Assembly (NCBI RefSeq): GCF_017656495.1
Contig: NZ_JACDNS010000004.1
Span: forward strand, 1-64,000
Direction: 5' to 3'
Source of the DNA: Thermococcus sp.
GTDB lineage: Archaea; Methanobacteriota_B; Thermococci; Thermococcales; Thermococcaceae
DNA length: 64,000 bases
Below the pieces are notes generated by a model that made no database searches, was not told the origin of the DNA, and saw only the letters and a list, made by a program, of their open reading frames with translations. Position numbers and translations under genes: made by a program. Shown here in pieces: positions 27,508 through 36,223 of the stretch; position 1 is the stretch's first letter; each line of letters begins with the position of its first letter.

Positions 27508-28278
27508 TTAAGAGTGTTTTCTCAGCCATTCAATTATTGTCCTATGGAACTCATCTTCCCACTCAGGGTCTTCGAAAATCTCATGATACGCCCCTTCGAA
27601 CTCTTTGAGTGTTTTATCTTCAACTGTCAACTTTTCAAACAGCTTTTTGGCTCCCTCTGGGGGTGTTATAATATCCTCAGTACCTACTAGGATTAGTATG
27701 GGAACTTTGATTTTCTCAGCCTCTTTGTGTGCTTTTTCCATATTTTCAAACAGACTCTTCCCCAAAGCTGCTGAAATTTTGTCATGCACGAGTTCATCTT
27801 CAATATATTTTCTAATAGCCTCCTTGTTTCGTGACAATAGATTTGGATCAATTCCATTGCTTAGAGTCAAGCTTTGTGCAATTGCTCCTAAAATTTTTGC
27901 TAAAGCCACCATAAAGATAGGCGTTTTTGGACTTCTTGCTAGAGCTGGTGAAGAAGCTATAACTCCTCTAATCCTATCTGGTCGTGTTTGTGCATATCTG
28001 ATGACCGTTAATCCACCTAAGCTGTGTCCAAAGAGAAACGGCTTCTCTCCGATTTTCTCAATAATCTCGTCAATTATTTCCATAGTCTGTTCAATTGTTG
28101 CATGCCCCCTTTTTCCTCCGCTTTTCCCGTGTCCAGGCCAGTCGAAGGTATAGACGGCAAATCCCTCACTTATAAGCATGTTTATCAGCTTCTCATATCT
28201 GCCACTGTGCTCTCCAAGACCATGAACCAGAACAATCCATCCTCTTTTGGGAGTTCCAAATTTGGCCTTGTATATCAT
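27508..28278 (-). CDS. Alpha/beta hydrolase, lysophospholipase/monoacylglycerol lipase type
   Basis: This serine hydrolase has the catalytic elbow GHSLGG near residue 88, the oxyanion-forming VHGLGEHSGRY near 18, aspartate in GTEDIITP near 205 and histidine in YHEIFED near 235. The order and spacing match the lysophospholipase/monoacylglycerol lipase group known from Thermococcales. ATG 28278 follows GGTG by six bases. The longer frame to 28329 adds a hydrophobic stretch that is mostly the spacer and promoter. The protein would be cytoplasmic, 256 residues. The substrate (monoglyceride or lysolipid) is inferred. Confidence 0.85.
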   Translation of the reverse strand: MIYKAKFGTPKRGWIVLVHGLGEHSGRYEKLINMLISEGFAVYTFDWPGHGKSGGKRGHATIEQTMEIIDEIIEKIGEKPFLFGHSLGGLTVIRYAQTRPDRIRGVIASSPALARSPKTPIFMVALAKILGAIAQSLTLSNGIDPNLLSRNKEAIRKYIEDELVHDKISAALGKSLFENMEKAHKEAEKIKVPILILVGTEDIITPPEGAKKLFEKLTVEDKTLKEFEGAYHEIFEDPEWEDEFHRTIIEWLRKHS

Positions 28279-28325
28279 CGAGAACACCAAATAAAAAGTT
28301 AAGAAAAGAGTGATAAAAATGTTGC

Positions 28326-29258
28326 TCAAGGTAGCAAATCATTCGTGAATAAATCTGCTATAACTGGTGTCTGTTGTTCACAGTTTGCATAGGCATAGTC
28401 AAATGCTTCCTCAACTGTAACGTCTGAGGTTGTTGGGTCTCCATCATGGTCATAAACGTCTGCATAGCCAAGGTTAATGCCTTCAAGGAAGAAGTAGTAT
28501 GTGAACTGTCCGTGGCCCCACTCGGCGCTTTCGAGTGAGAACTCTCTTTCTCCAGATGCCATGGCTATTATTCTGCCGTCTGCTGCTAGGTCAGTCATTC
28601 CGCCTGAGTAGCAGCTGTCAAAGATGAAAATCACTCTGCTTGTTGGGAAGTCCTCAAACCATGCCTTGAGCTGTCCATCCCAGATAAGCAATATCTGTCC
28701 ATCAGGATTTCCATCGTGAACTACGATTGCTTCGTCAATTACTTCGTTGTCTCCATCGGCTGCTCTACCAGTTGAACCGTGACCGCTGAAATAGAAGACA
28801 ACTTCATCATCTGCAGTTACCTTTGATTTGAGCGTCATAATTGCATTATAGATGTTATCAAAGCTAGCACTCATGTTTATCAAGAGGATTATGTTCTCTG
28901 GTTTGAATCCATAGACGTTGACAAGGGTATCATAGACTAATAGCGCATCATCGTCCGTGTATTGCAGGTCATTTGAAGTTCCTGGATAATCTGCAATTCC
29001 AATCACGATTGCGTATTTTTCTCCGGCAACAGGTTCACCTAAAATGCCAGTGGCTGCTGGGCTTGTAGTTGAGCTTGGCGGTCCACCTCTTCTTGCGGCA
29101 GCTCTGGGAATATAGTCAAGTGTTATCTTCTTACCAAGGTGGACATCTTCTGCATAAAGGGGCTTTGAGAAGTCTATTTTAGACCTTGGCTGGGAAAGAG
29201 CCAGTGGCATGCTAAACAACACTATGGCTATTAGCAAGATTGCTGAAAATCTCTTCAT
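28326..29258 (-). CDS. Secreted caspase-like (C14/orthocaspase) cysteine protease
   Basis: A signal peptide (MKRFSAILLIAIVLFSMPLALS) precedes a short pro-region and a caspase-fold domain beginning EKYAIVIGIADYPGTSNDLQYTDDDA. The catalytic dyad is His in FYFSGHGS (about 160) and Cys in IFIFDSCYSGG (about 216). Asp-rich loops resembling EF-hand calcium sites occur at AADGDNEVIDE and YDHDGDPTTSDVTVEEAF, so calcium activation is plausible. GGTGAT lies just before ATG 29258, and a TATATA box upstream near 29285 excludes the longer frame. The substrate is unknown; export suggests extracellular proteolysis rather than cell death. Confidence 0.85.
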   Translation of the reverse strand: MKRFSAILLIAIVLFSMPLALSQPRSKIDFSKPLYAEDVHLGKKITLDYIPRAAARRGGPPSSTTSPAATGILGEPVAGEKYAIVIGIADYPGTSNDLQYTDDDALLVYDTLVNVYGFKPENIILLINMSASFDNIYNAIMTLKSKVTADDEVVFYFSGHGSTGRAADGDNEVIDEAIVVHDGNPDGQILLIWDGQLKAWFEDFPTSRVIFIFDSCYSGGMTDLAADGRIIAMASGEREFSLESAEWGHGQFTYYFFLEGINLGYADVYDHDGDPTTSDVTVEEAFDYAYANCEQQTPVIADLFTNDLLP

Positions 29259-29464
29259 GGACATCACCGTCACGAAGTATACATTGATGTATATAAATTT
29301 TTTCAATGTTTGGAGAATTTAACAACAGTTAAATACATTCACAAACTCAAAAACACTTATGATTGTTACTTAGTTAGGCTTGTGAGCATGGTTAAAGAAT
29401 ATCAACATTTCCACAGCCGAGAGTGTTATAAACTCTAAAGTCAAAATAAAATTTGTGAGCTAGA

Positions 29465-30847
29465 ATGGAAGGAAAAATTAATGAAATTCTAGCATTGCTC
29501 CCATATATCAATGATAACAACGAAAAGCTAAGAGTTGTAAGTACTCTTTTAAAGATTTCTAATGGGAATCAGCAGCTACTATCTTTGGGGTTTGATGTTG
29601 TTGAAACAATACATGAAGACCTAGGGAGAATCCAGTCTCTCTTAAGCTTAGCCACCGCAGTTAAAGATGCAGACTTTGAGCTTTATAAAGGACTCATTCA
29701 GATGACAATAAATGAAGCCGAGAAGCTTGCTAATCCCAAACAAAAGGCGATGGCTTTATCGGATATAGCAGTTGAGGCTGTTACATTTGATGAAAAGCTT
29801 GCTCTTAAGCTCGTTGAAGAAATATTGACTTTAATCCTTAGAATAGAGCTTAAAGAGGACAAGACTGCTGCCGTAATGTATTTTTTAGAAACTCTTCTTA
29901 GAAGTGAAGATATTGAAGGGGCAATTAGAATTGCAGAGAAAATTTCTGAGCCATATTATAGAGCAATAGCTTTTAGTGAGATTGGAAAGGTTCTTGCAGA
30001 AGCTAATATCCCATTGTACTCCTCAATGTTCTCCCAAGCTCTGAAGAGTGCTGCTAAAATAGAGAACCCAGTTATGAGAGAAATGACCTTTGGAGAGATA
30101 ATCTCAAAACTTGCAGAAGCTGGGAAAATTAGTGAAAGTTTAAAGCTTGTAGAGAAGCTGAGAATCAAGGATGCCCGAATTCAGGTCATTGAGTCTATTA
30201 TCCTAAAACTCATAGAGATAGGTGAACTATCTGAGGCTTCAAAGCTCATGGTGCTTATTGAGGATAGAAAAAAGAGGTCCAAGCTTTGGGCATTGAGTGT
30301 TAATGTGCTCATAAAAGCCGACAATTATGAGGAAGCTTTGAAAATCGTTGAAAGCCTCAAAGATCAAATCCATAAGGATCTAGCTTTAAGCGAAATGAGC
30401 ATAGCGTTAGCAGAAAAAGATGAGTTCGAGAAAGCATTACAAGTTGTTAGGCACATCCAGGACAGCTATTATAAGGGAAGAGCATTTTCTCTAATAGGTT
30501 TAGAGCTCTTCAACAAGGGGGAAGATGGGTATCAAGTGTTGTTTGAAAAGGCAATAGAAGAAGCAAAAACTATTAAAAACCCACAGCTGCGCTCTCAGCT
30601 CTTCGTGGATATTGCACTCAGATTAACGACAGTGAACCTTAGGGAATCTCTCTTGGAATTTCTTGACAGGAAGAACAAAAATGCAGAAGAAAGCGTCAAA
30701 GAGGGAAACTTAGAGAGGGCTGCGAGAGAATACAAAGAGGGCCTTGAGCTTTCTGAAATAGCAAGACTTAGGGATTATTCTGGGCATTTTAGGGACAAGA
30801 TTTATGACATTAGAAGAAAACTCGTCGAGAGGATTGAAGGTGGTTAA
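29465..30847 (+). CDS. All-helical repeat (TPR/HEAT-like) protein, unknown function
   Basis: The 460-residue protein is composed of about 35-residue helical hairpins with repeating patterns such as YYRAIAFSEIGKVLAEANI, PVMREMTFGEIISKLAEAGKI and DKALSEMSIALAEKDEFEKAL-like units. This points to a solenoid used for protein-protein contacts. No catalytic motif, signal peptide or membrane helix is seen. GTTATAAAC at 29425-29433 is a TATA box giving a start near 29456, so the leader before ATG 29465 is very short. It lies alone between the caspase gene and a broken nucleotidyltransferase gene. Confidence 0.7.
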   Translation: MEGKINEILALLPYINDNNEKLRVVSTLLKISNGNQQLLSLGFDVVETIHEDLGRIQSLLSLATAVKDADFELYKGLIQMTINEAEKLANPKQKAMALSDIAVEAVTFDEKLALKLVEEILTLILRIELKEDKTAAVMYFLETLLRSEDIEGAIRIAEKISEPYYRAIAFSEIGKVLAEANIPLYSSMFSQALKSAAKIENPVMREMTFGEIISKLAEAGKISESLKLVEKLRIKDARIQVIESIILKLIEIGELSEASKLMVLIEDRKKRSKLWALSVNVLIKADNYEEALKIVESLKDQIHKDLALSEMSIALAEKDEFEKALQVVRHIQDSYYKGRAFSLIGLELFNKGEDGYQVLFEKAIEEAKTIKNPQLRSQLFVDIALRLTTVNLRESLLEFLDRKNKNAEESVKEGNLERAAREYKEGLELSEIARLRDYSGHFRDKIYDIRRKLVERIEGG

Positions 30848-30848
30848 G

Positions 30849-31560
30849 TTACACTTCAGTTTTTGTTCTCAGTTGCCAGCCATTAATGTTGAAGCCACCC
30901 ATTTTATTAAAGATGTACTTTATAAGTAATTCGAGGTTTTTTAGTTCCTTACTTTTCATAGCACTCAGGAACAGCCCAACAAATTCTTTGTCTGGAAATT
31001 CTTCGAACATGTAGGCTTTTCTAAACTTCTCATCCGTAAAGAGGCGATAAACTTTGCTTGCTGGTGGGCTTTCAACACATAAAAACTTCGAATAAATCTC
31101 AAGAGCCTTGTTAAGCGTTAGGTAATAAAGATAACTAATCCCAGAGAAAGTATTTGGCAATCTCTATCCAACTTCATTAGGCTTCTCAAAGGGCTTTTTC
31201 ATGTATTTCAACGCTTCTTTTTTGAGTTCTTCAGCTATTCCTGTCTTATCAAAGAGGACTTTGCCAATTGTGATAATTCTTGCAGTACTCCTTTTGTTTT
31301 GCTTGAACTCTTTTTCAAAATAATATTTAATTTGTTTTACTGGGTTTGCGAAGTATTCAATCAAAACACCATCTATAACGAGGTTCCCTCTCTCACGCCA
31401 GTCAACGTTATCAGAAAGCACGATGTAAACATCTACATCAGAGTATTTGGTTTGTAATCCAACAGAGGAATTTGTTTAAAGCAGATTGCCAGTTCATACC
31501 CGAAAGTATGCCGTGGACAGTTTTAAGTATTGCTTCATCTTTGTTTTTTAGAACTCTGTG
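30849..31560 (-). pseudogene. Broken nucleotidyltransferase gene (frameshift plus in-frame amber)
   Basis: On the minus strand one reading gives TKYSDVDVYIVLSDNVDWRE and then VIDGVLIEYFANPVKQIKYYF, a DNA-polymerase-beta-type nucleotidyltransferase core with the DxD metal motif. It continues to 31164, where a single TAG (31166-31164) interrupts it. The same frame goes on for 103 more residues (SGISYLYYLTLNKALEIYSKF) to 30849. Upstream, a segment reading KDEAILKTVHGILSGMNWQSALNK is in another frame, so a frameshift lies near 31470. No good ATG starts the upstream part. The gene is most likely inactive; sequencing error at two sites is the alternative. Confidence 0.7.
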
Positions 31561-31645
31561 ATATGATTACTATTCAAAATTGTTTTTGGTTTAATACTTA
31601 TTTCTTTTCTGAATTTTGCAAAGTTTTAAACTTTTGGTTCACGAA

Positions 31646-31660
31646 ATTTTTATAATTTTT
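31646..31660 (+). promoter_or_regulatory. Promoter of the Cys-rich precursor gene
   Basis: CGAAATTTTTATAATT (31642-31657) is a strong BRE plus TATA pair. A start near 31680 would leave a 19-base leader that includes GGGGGAG at 31689-31695 before ATG 31699. Confidence 0.55.
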
Positions 31661-31698
31661 GATTGCAAATTTTATATGATAATCCGTTGGGGGAGCGA

Positions 31699-32391
31699 AT
31701 GAGGAAGAGGACATTGTTGGGCATTTTTGTGGTTTTGTTGGTGGTTGGAGCATATGCAGCGTATGCCTTGAACAATCCGAAGCTTCCAGAAGTTAAGGGA
31801 TGTGTGAATCCTTTTAGGGAAGTTAAGCCTGTTAGTAAAACTGCAGAGAACTGGTCAAGGATTCATGTGTTCTTTAAAGCGGTATTAAGCAAGGATATTA
31901 GAGGATTGGCAAAACCCTGGGAGATTGATTATAAAAACGTTAAAATAGTGAAGCACACCTTAGACTATAATGGTGAGAAGATAACCATGCTTGCTATGGG
32001 ACTGCCATTAAAAGACGGCAAGCATGTGATAGCTTACTACGAATTCTCAAAACCAGTACAAGGAGTCAAAACAAGAGCATTCTTATTAGGAATTCAAAAC
32101 GGCAAAATAAAAACAGAAGCATTAACAACAAATGGAGCAATTACACCAACAGGCACATGTAGACATGAGTGTTCAAGTAATTCCGACTGTGGAGAATTCC
32201 AATATTGTACCGACTATTGTTGTGAATACGACATAGCGAGTATAAGGGTGTGCTGTTTATCCTGTGTATGGGCACTTAGTGGAGGTATAGGTTTCTTTTT
32301 GGCATGTGTAATGGCGTGGTGTCCATATTGTCTGGCAGAATTTTGCGAAGAGGAGGGCACTACATGCGTGGACTATGGTGATGCTCCATGA
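31699..32391 (+). CDS. Putative halocin-C8-like bacteriocin precursor with Cys-rich C-terminal domain
   Basis: The 230-residue protein has a signal or anchor helix (RKRTLLGIFVVLLVVGAYAAYA), a polar domain of about 125 residues, and a C-terminal domain of about 78 residues that starts GTCRHECSSNSDC. That domain holds 14 cysteines around a hydrophobic Gly-rich centre (WALSGGIGFFLACVMAW). The layout, a long N-terminal region plus a short Cys-rich tail, is that of halocin C8 precursors, where the tail is released as the peptide and the front gives immunity. Homology is inferred from layout, not tested. A Dickkopf-like disulfide domain is an alternative. The stop overlaps the next ATG. Confidence 0.6.
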   Translation: MRKRTLLGIFVVLLVVGAYAAYALNNPKLPEVKGCVNPFREVKPVSKTAENWSRIHVFFKAVLSKDIRGLAKPWEIDYKNVKIVKHTLDYNGEKITMLAMGLPLKDGKHVIAYYEFSKPVQGVKTRAFLLGIQNGKIKTEALTTNGAITPTGTCRHECSSNSDCGEFQYCTDYCCEYDIASIRVCCLSCVWALSGGIGFFLACVMAWCPYCLAEFCEEEGTTCVDYGDAP

Positions 32392-32789
32392 AAAAAGCAA
32401 AAAATGATTTTAATTTGATATTATTTTTTATTTTCGTTTCAATATTTTTCCTCACTGGGATTGTCGAAGGGATTAAAATGGGTTTTTCTTTACTAATTTC
32501 GATGAAAATCTCTCTAACGGAAACACTTATACTAACGTTGCTTCCTTTATTCGTCATACTCTACCTCGAGCGACACCCCTCTTATAAAGAAATCTCGGGA
32601 TTAGTGGGTGTAGCTACTTTCCTGCTTTCATTTTTGATATTATATTCTGTGACCAACTGGATTGGGCCAGTCTTCATAATAAAACCTGATAAGCCATTAC
32701 TTGTATCAGCAAAACCTTTTCTTATGGGAAGCATGGTCGTAGTAATCTTGCTTATAATGAGTTTCTATGAAAAGAGAAGGGAAAGTTAG
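32388..32789 (+). CDS. Four-helix membrane protein, candidate immunity or export partner
   Basis: The ATG overlaps the stop of the Cys-rich precursor as ATGA, so translation is coupled. The 133-residue protein has four hydrophobic helices (about 10-35, 43-60, 72-98 and 108-128) and a basic end KKRRES-like (YEKRRES). No family is recognised. Small polytopic proteins encoded directly after a bacteriocin are often immunity proteins that protect the producer. That role here is inferred only from position and topology. No ribosome binding site other than the coupled overlap is evident. Confidence 0.6.
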   Translation: MKKAKNDFNLILFFIFVSIFFLTGIVEGIKMGFSLLISMKISLTETLILTLLPLFVILYLERHPSYKEISGLVGVATFLLSFLILYSVTNWIGPVFIIKPDKPLLVSAKPFLMGSMVVVILLIMSFYEKRRES

Positions 32790-32889
32790 GTGTGTCAACT
32801 ATGCTCCTCTCTTTAGAATAGCTCTTAAGATGGGGTGTTCAAGGTGTAGTATTTAAAGCGTATAGGAAGTTACCTTCTCATTTGCCTTT

Positions 32890-33033
32890 TTGCTGTTTGA
32901 TCTGTCCATTTCCGGATTTCAGAAACTCTTTGAACTAAAACACCCCAAGCTCAGAACTGTCGGAGTGGCAATTGGTATGATTTTCGGTGCGGTTATTATC
33001 TGGATCATTGGAAGCATCTGGGTCTTTAGGTGA
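32890..33033 (+). other. Short membrane-protein reading frame, remnant or tiny gene
   Basis: The frame ends with LKHPKLRTVGVAIG and the hydrophobic MIFGAVIIWIIGSIWVF before TGA at 33031. It reads back to TTG 32890 (47 residues); an in-frame TAG lies upstream at about 32859. A TATA-like ATTTAAAG at 32849-32857 would start transcription near 32880. It could be a leaderless TTG-start small membrane protein or the 3' remnant of a larger gene. The 100 bases between 32790 and 32889 hold nothing else recognisable. Confidence 0.3.
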
Positions 33034-33058
33034 TAAAAAGAATAAAAACAAAACTTAA

Positions 33059-34324
33059 CTAAGTCCCATGCTCCCAGCTTTCTAAATACTTTTTCTGCTC
33101 CTCGGTTAGTTGTTCAATCTCAATTCCCATAGCTGCCAACTTAATCCTCGCTACCATTTCATCAATTTCTCTCGGCAAAACGTAGACTTTGTTCTCAAGC
33201 TTCTCATGATTATCCCTGATGTATTTAGCCGCCATAGCTTGCAGAGCAAAGCTCATGTCCATTATCTCAGCGGGATGCCCATCTGCTGCCGCTAAATTAA
33301 CAAGCCTTCCTTCTGCAAGCAGGTATAATCTTCTCCCATCTTTGAGCTTGTATTCGGTTATGTTAGGCCTTGGATTGCTGATTTCAATAGCTAAAGACTC
33401 CAGGTCAGGTTTTGAAATCTCAACATCAAAATGCCCAGCATTAGCTAAAATCACCCCATCTTTCATAACCTCGAAGTGCTCTTTGCGGATGCAGTTTATA
33501 TCACCGGTTGCAGTGATGAAAATGTCTCCAATCTTAGCTGCTTCCTTCATCGGCATGACTAGAAAGCCATCCATCCTTGCTTCCAATGCCCTAATTGGAT
33601 CAACTTCAACCACTATAACCGTCGCTCCAAATCCTCTTGCCCTCATTGCTATTCCTCTTCCGCACCAGCCATAGCCAACGACAACAACGTTCTTGCCCGC
33701 TACAAGAAGGTTGGTAGTTCTTATTATGCCGTCCCATGTTGACTGACCAGTTCCATAGCGATTGTCGAATAAATACTTTGTATAGGAATCATTGACAGCT
33801 ATGATTGGAAATCTAAGCACTCCATCTTTTTCCATCGCCCTTAAGCGGATAACTCCAGTTGTTGTTTCCTCGCTTGCTCCCCAGATGTTGTCAATGAGTT
33901 CTTGCCTCTCTCTGTGGACAACGCTTATCATGTCTGCTCCATCATCTATGAGGATGTTTGGCTTTATATCGAGGGCTTTGTGCATGAATTCATAATACTG
34001 CTCTCTATCTTCCCCTCTTATTGCATAAACTTTAACACCAGCCTTGGCTAAAGCCGCGACAACATCATCTTGAGTACTTAGAGGATTGCTTGCAGTTGCT
34101 GAAACCTCCGCTCCTCCGGCTTTCAGCGTAAGAAGAAGGAAAGCAGTCTTCATCTCCAAGTGCAAGCAAGCAGTAATCTTAATGCCTTTAAACGGCTTTT
34201 CTTTCTCAAAGTCTTTTCTTATATTCTGGAGGACGGGCATAAAGCGAGAAACCCAGTCAATTTTCTTCTCCCCTTCCGGAGCCAAGTTAATGTCTTTAAC
34301 GCAATAATCTTTCGTGCAGTCCAT
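33059..34324 (-). CDS. ahcY: Adenosylhomocysteinase (S-adenosyl-L-homocysteine hydrolase)
   Basis: The enzyme splits S-adenosylhomocysteine to adenosine and homocysteine after methyl transfer, using tightly bound NAD. Substrate residues are visible in [27 protein letters not shown] and [11 protein letters not shown]. The NAD domain has [30 protein letters not shown] near residue 210. NAGHFDVEI and the C-terminal [20 protein letters not shown] complete the site. ATG 34324 lies next to GGGTGAT; the in-frame GTG 12 bases upstream is less likely. The 421-residue length is that of the archaeal form lacking the bacterial insert. Confidence 0.97.
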   Translation of the reverse strand: MDCTKDYCVKDINLAPEGEKKIDWVSRFMPVLQNIRKDFEKEKPFKGIKITACLHLEMKTAFLLLTLKAGGAEVSATASNPLSTQDDVVAALAKAGVKVYAIRGEDREQYYEFMHKALDIKPNILIDDGADMISVVHRERQELIDNIWGASEETTTGVIRLRAMEKDGVLRFPIIAVNDSYTKYLFDNRYGTGQSTWDGIIRTTNLLVAGKNVVVVGYGWCGRGIAMRARGFGATVIVVEVDPIRALEARMDGFLVMPMKEAAKIGDIFITATGDINCIRKEHFEVMKDGVILANAGHFDVEISKPDLESLAIEISNPRPNITEYKLKDGRRLYLLAEGRLVNLAAADGHPAEIMDMSFALQAMAAKYIRDNHEKLENKVYVLPREIDEMVARIKLAAMGIEIEQLTEEQKKYLESWEHGT

Positions 34325-34379
34325 AATATCACCCACTCACTTTTAAGGTTTAGACGTTAAAAGTTGATTGGTGGAGATC

Positions 34380-34946
34380 ATGATGGTAGATTTGACAAAA
34401 ACCTTGAGCGAAGAGCTTGAGGTTTATCCTGGTGATCCAAAAATCAAGATTAAAACATGGGCAAGCCTTGAAAAGGATGGATATTACATGAATCTCCTCT
34501 GTTTTGGAGAGCACAGCGGAACTCATGTTGACGCTCCAGCACACTTCATAAAAGGTGGGAAAACAATAGATGAGCTGTCTTTAGGGAAGTTCTTTGGAAA
34601 AGCTGTTGTTATTGACACTCCTGATGGTCAGGGTGAGATAACTCTTGAAGAAGTCCCTAAAACAGATTTAGGGGGTAAGATTGTACTGTTTTATTCCAAG
34701 GGCAGAGAGCTGAGTGCAGAGCTTGCTGAGTTTTTAGTCAATGCTAGGATTAAGGCTGTTGGGACTGATGGAATGAGCATTGGCAACGAGGAAGTCCACA
34801 GAATCCTTCTCTCTGCTGAGATTCCAATTTTTGAAAACTTGACAAACCTTGAAAAGCTGATTGGAAAAAACTTTACTTTCATTGCATTTCCACTTAAGAT
34901 TAAAAACGGCTCCGGAAGTCCTGTTAGGGCTATTGCGTTGCTTTAA
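34380..34946 (+). CDS. Cyclase-family metal-dependent hydrolase (kynurenine formamidase-like)
   Basis: The motif HSGTHVDAPAHF (near residue 44) is the metal-binding signature of the cyclase family, which includes bacterial KynB formamidases and polyketide cyclases. The start (VDLTKTLSEELEVYPGDP) is also family-typical, and the late GTDGMSI is the second conserved block. No kynurenine pathway genes are adjacent, so the substrate is unknown. GGTGGAG precedes ATG 34380 (188 residues); ATG 34383 is equally possible. The stop overlaps the convergent nucleotidyltransferase gene by four bases. Confidence 0.85.
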   Translation: MMVDLTKTLSEELEVYPGDPKIKIKTWASLEKDGYYMNLLCFGEHSGTHVDAPAHFIKGGKTIDELSLGKFFGKAVVIDTPDGQGEITLEEVPKTDLGGKIVLFYSKGRELSAELAEFLVNARIKAVGTDGMSIGNEEVHRILLSAEIPIFENLTNLEKLIGKNFTFIAFPLKIKNGSGSPVRAIALL

Positions 34947-35650
34947 ATTCCTCCGCTCTCCCTGACCTTTCTCCTGATGTTCGGGTCTCTGTCAGCTATC
35001 ATCTTTAAAGCTTCTTCAAAGCTCATCCAGTCCGGGACTTCTTCATTGAGGTAAATTCCTGTCCTTCCAATTGCATCTCTCCTAGTTAGGATGTGCACTC
35101 TCTCCTTAACAAGCTCCACACTAACTCCCAAAATCTTTGCAACCTCGCTTTCCCTTCCAACAACTTCTCTCTCAATATGTCCCTTTTCTGTCGGAATAAT
35201 CAAAATCAGCTTTTTATTAACTCCTGGAACCCTCTGCTTGGTTTTTACTCCCCAGATATCAACCATTCCACCCCATTTGTAGAATTCTAGCTCTTTATCT
35301 GTGGGATTTGTCAAAAAGAATGTTACAGTTGTTTCTTCATCAATTTCAATGTGGCCCTTTATAAGATGCCAGGGGGTTGCCATAACAATTCTTCTCGCTT
35401 GGACTGGTATCCCTTCAAGAGCAAGCTCAATTAGATAGCTTGGCACTTTGTAAGGAATAACAATATCAATATCGCTATCTTTTCTAACATCTCCCCTCGC
35501 AACGCTTCCATAGACGTGGGGGTCAAACTGGGTTAGGCGTTCCATAATCTGCAACGCTTTCTCTCGCTTTTCCCACAAATAGCGCCATCTTTTCGGAGGA
35601 TACACTATCTCTCGCTCATCCCAGACACGAACAACTTTTTCTCTTGGCAT
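34943..35650 (-). CDS. Nucleotidyltransferase-domain protein
   Basis: Residues about 47-66 carry the nucleotidyltransferase core YGSVARGDVRKDSDIDIVI (G-S...D-x-D). The later ETTVTFFLTNP supplies the probable third acidic strand. The rest, including an NKKLILIIPTEKGH stretch and helical VAKILGVSVELVKERVHILTRRDA, is not recognised and may bind nucleic acid. The 235-residue protein is conserved-looking and complete. No ribosome binding site precedes ATG 35650, and a TATA-like AGTTAAAAG lies about 25 bases upstream, so the mRNA is probably leaderless. The substrate is unknown. Confidence 0.72.
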   Translation of the reverse strand: MPREKVVRVWDEREIVYPPKRWRYLWEKREKALQIMERLTQFDPHVYGSVARGDVRKDSDIDIVIPYKVPSYLIELALEGIPVQARRIVMATPWHLIKGHIEIDEETTVTFFLTNPTDKELEFYKWGGMVDIWGVKTKQRVPGVNKKLILIIPTEKGHIEREVVGRESEVAKILGVSVELVKERVHILTRRDAIGRTGIYLNEEVPDWMSFEEALKMIADRDPNIRRKVRESGGI

Positions 35651-35742
35651 GATTTAGACTATTCACGTGGGCTTTTAACTTTTAGCTAAGGGAACCAATA
35701 AGGTTTTATAAGCATCAGTTGAAGTTGGAGTGGTGAAAAAAG

Positions 35743-36162
35743 ATGCCAGTGTTGGGAATAAACATTACAAAAATAGAAATTGAGAAAAAAGGCGGAGTGA
35801 TTGGTAGGGTTGAAGTTAATCTCTCTCCACAAATTGAAGAAGTTAGGCTGGGAGAAATCCGAATGCCCACTGGAAAAGTGAACGGGCTTGAAGTGCTTTT
35901 TGAGTATAGAGTTAACTATCGTCCTGAAATTGCAAATGCAGTAGTTAAGGGGATGGTGTTTTATCTGCCACCACAAAAGGAACAGATTGATGAAGTCTTG
36001 GATCTCTGGGAGAAGGAGAAAAAAGTTAGGCCAGAGATGTTCGCTGAGATTGTTAATTTCATAACAAACGAAATTACTCCACTTCTGATGGTTGCCGCTA
36101 AGGACATGAAGATACCATATCATATTCCACTTCCAAGAGTTGCACTTAAACCAAGGGAATGA
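35743..36162 (+). CDS. Conserved protein of unknown function, possibly SecB-like
   Basis: The 139-residue protein has a strand-rich first half (INITKIEIEKKGGVIGRVEVNLSPQIEEVRLG, LEVLFEYRVNY...VKGMVFYLP) and a helical end (EIVNFITNEITPLLMVAAKDMKIPYHIPLPRV). The order of four long strands followed by a helix and a Pro-rich final segment recalls the SecB chaperone fold. That is a guess from layout, not a match. GGTG lies before ATG 35743, and GGTTTTATAAG near 35705 is a good TATA box. No cysteines, signal peptide or catalytic motif are seen. Confidence 0.55.
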   Translation: MPVLGINITKIEIEKKGGVIGRVEVNLSPQIEEVRLGEIRMPTGKVNGLEVLFEYRVNYRPEIANAVVKGMVFYLPPQKEQIDEVLDLWEKEKKVRPEMFAEIVNFITNEITPLLMVAAKDMKIPYHIPLPRVALKPRE

Positions 36163-36223
36163 TCAGTCTGCCTTAATCGGAAACTTTATAATCCCTCTTT
36201 TCTAATTTTCAGTGGTGGTGACG

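Noticed and set aside
31164-31166. In-frame TAG as a pyrrolysine codon
   Set aside because: No sign of pyrrolysine use is visible, Thermococcales are not known to use it, and a second lesion upstream argues for an ordinary pseudogene.
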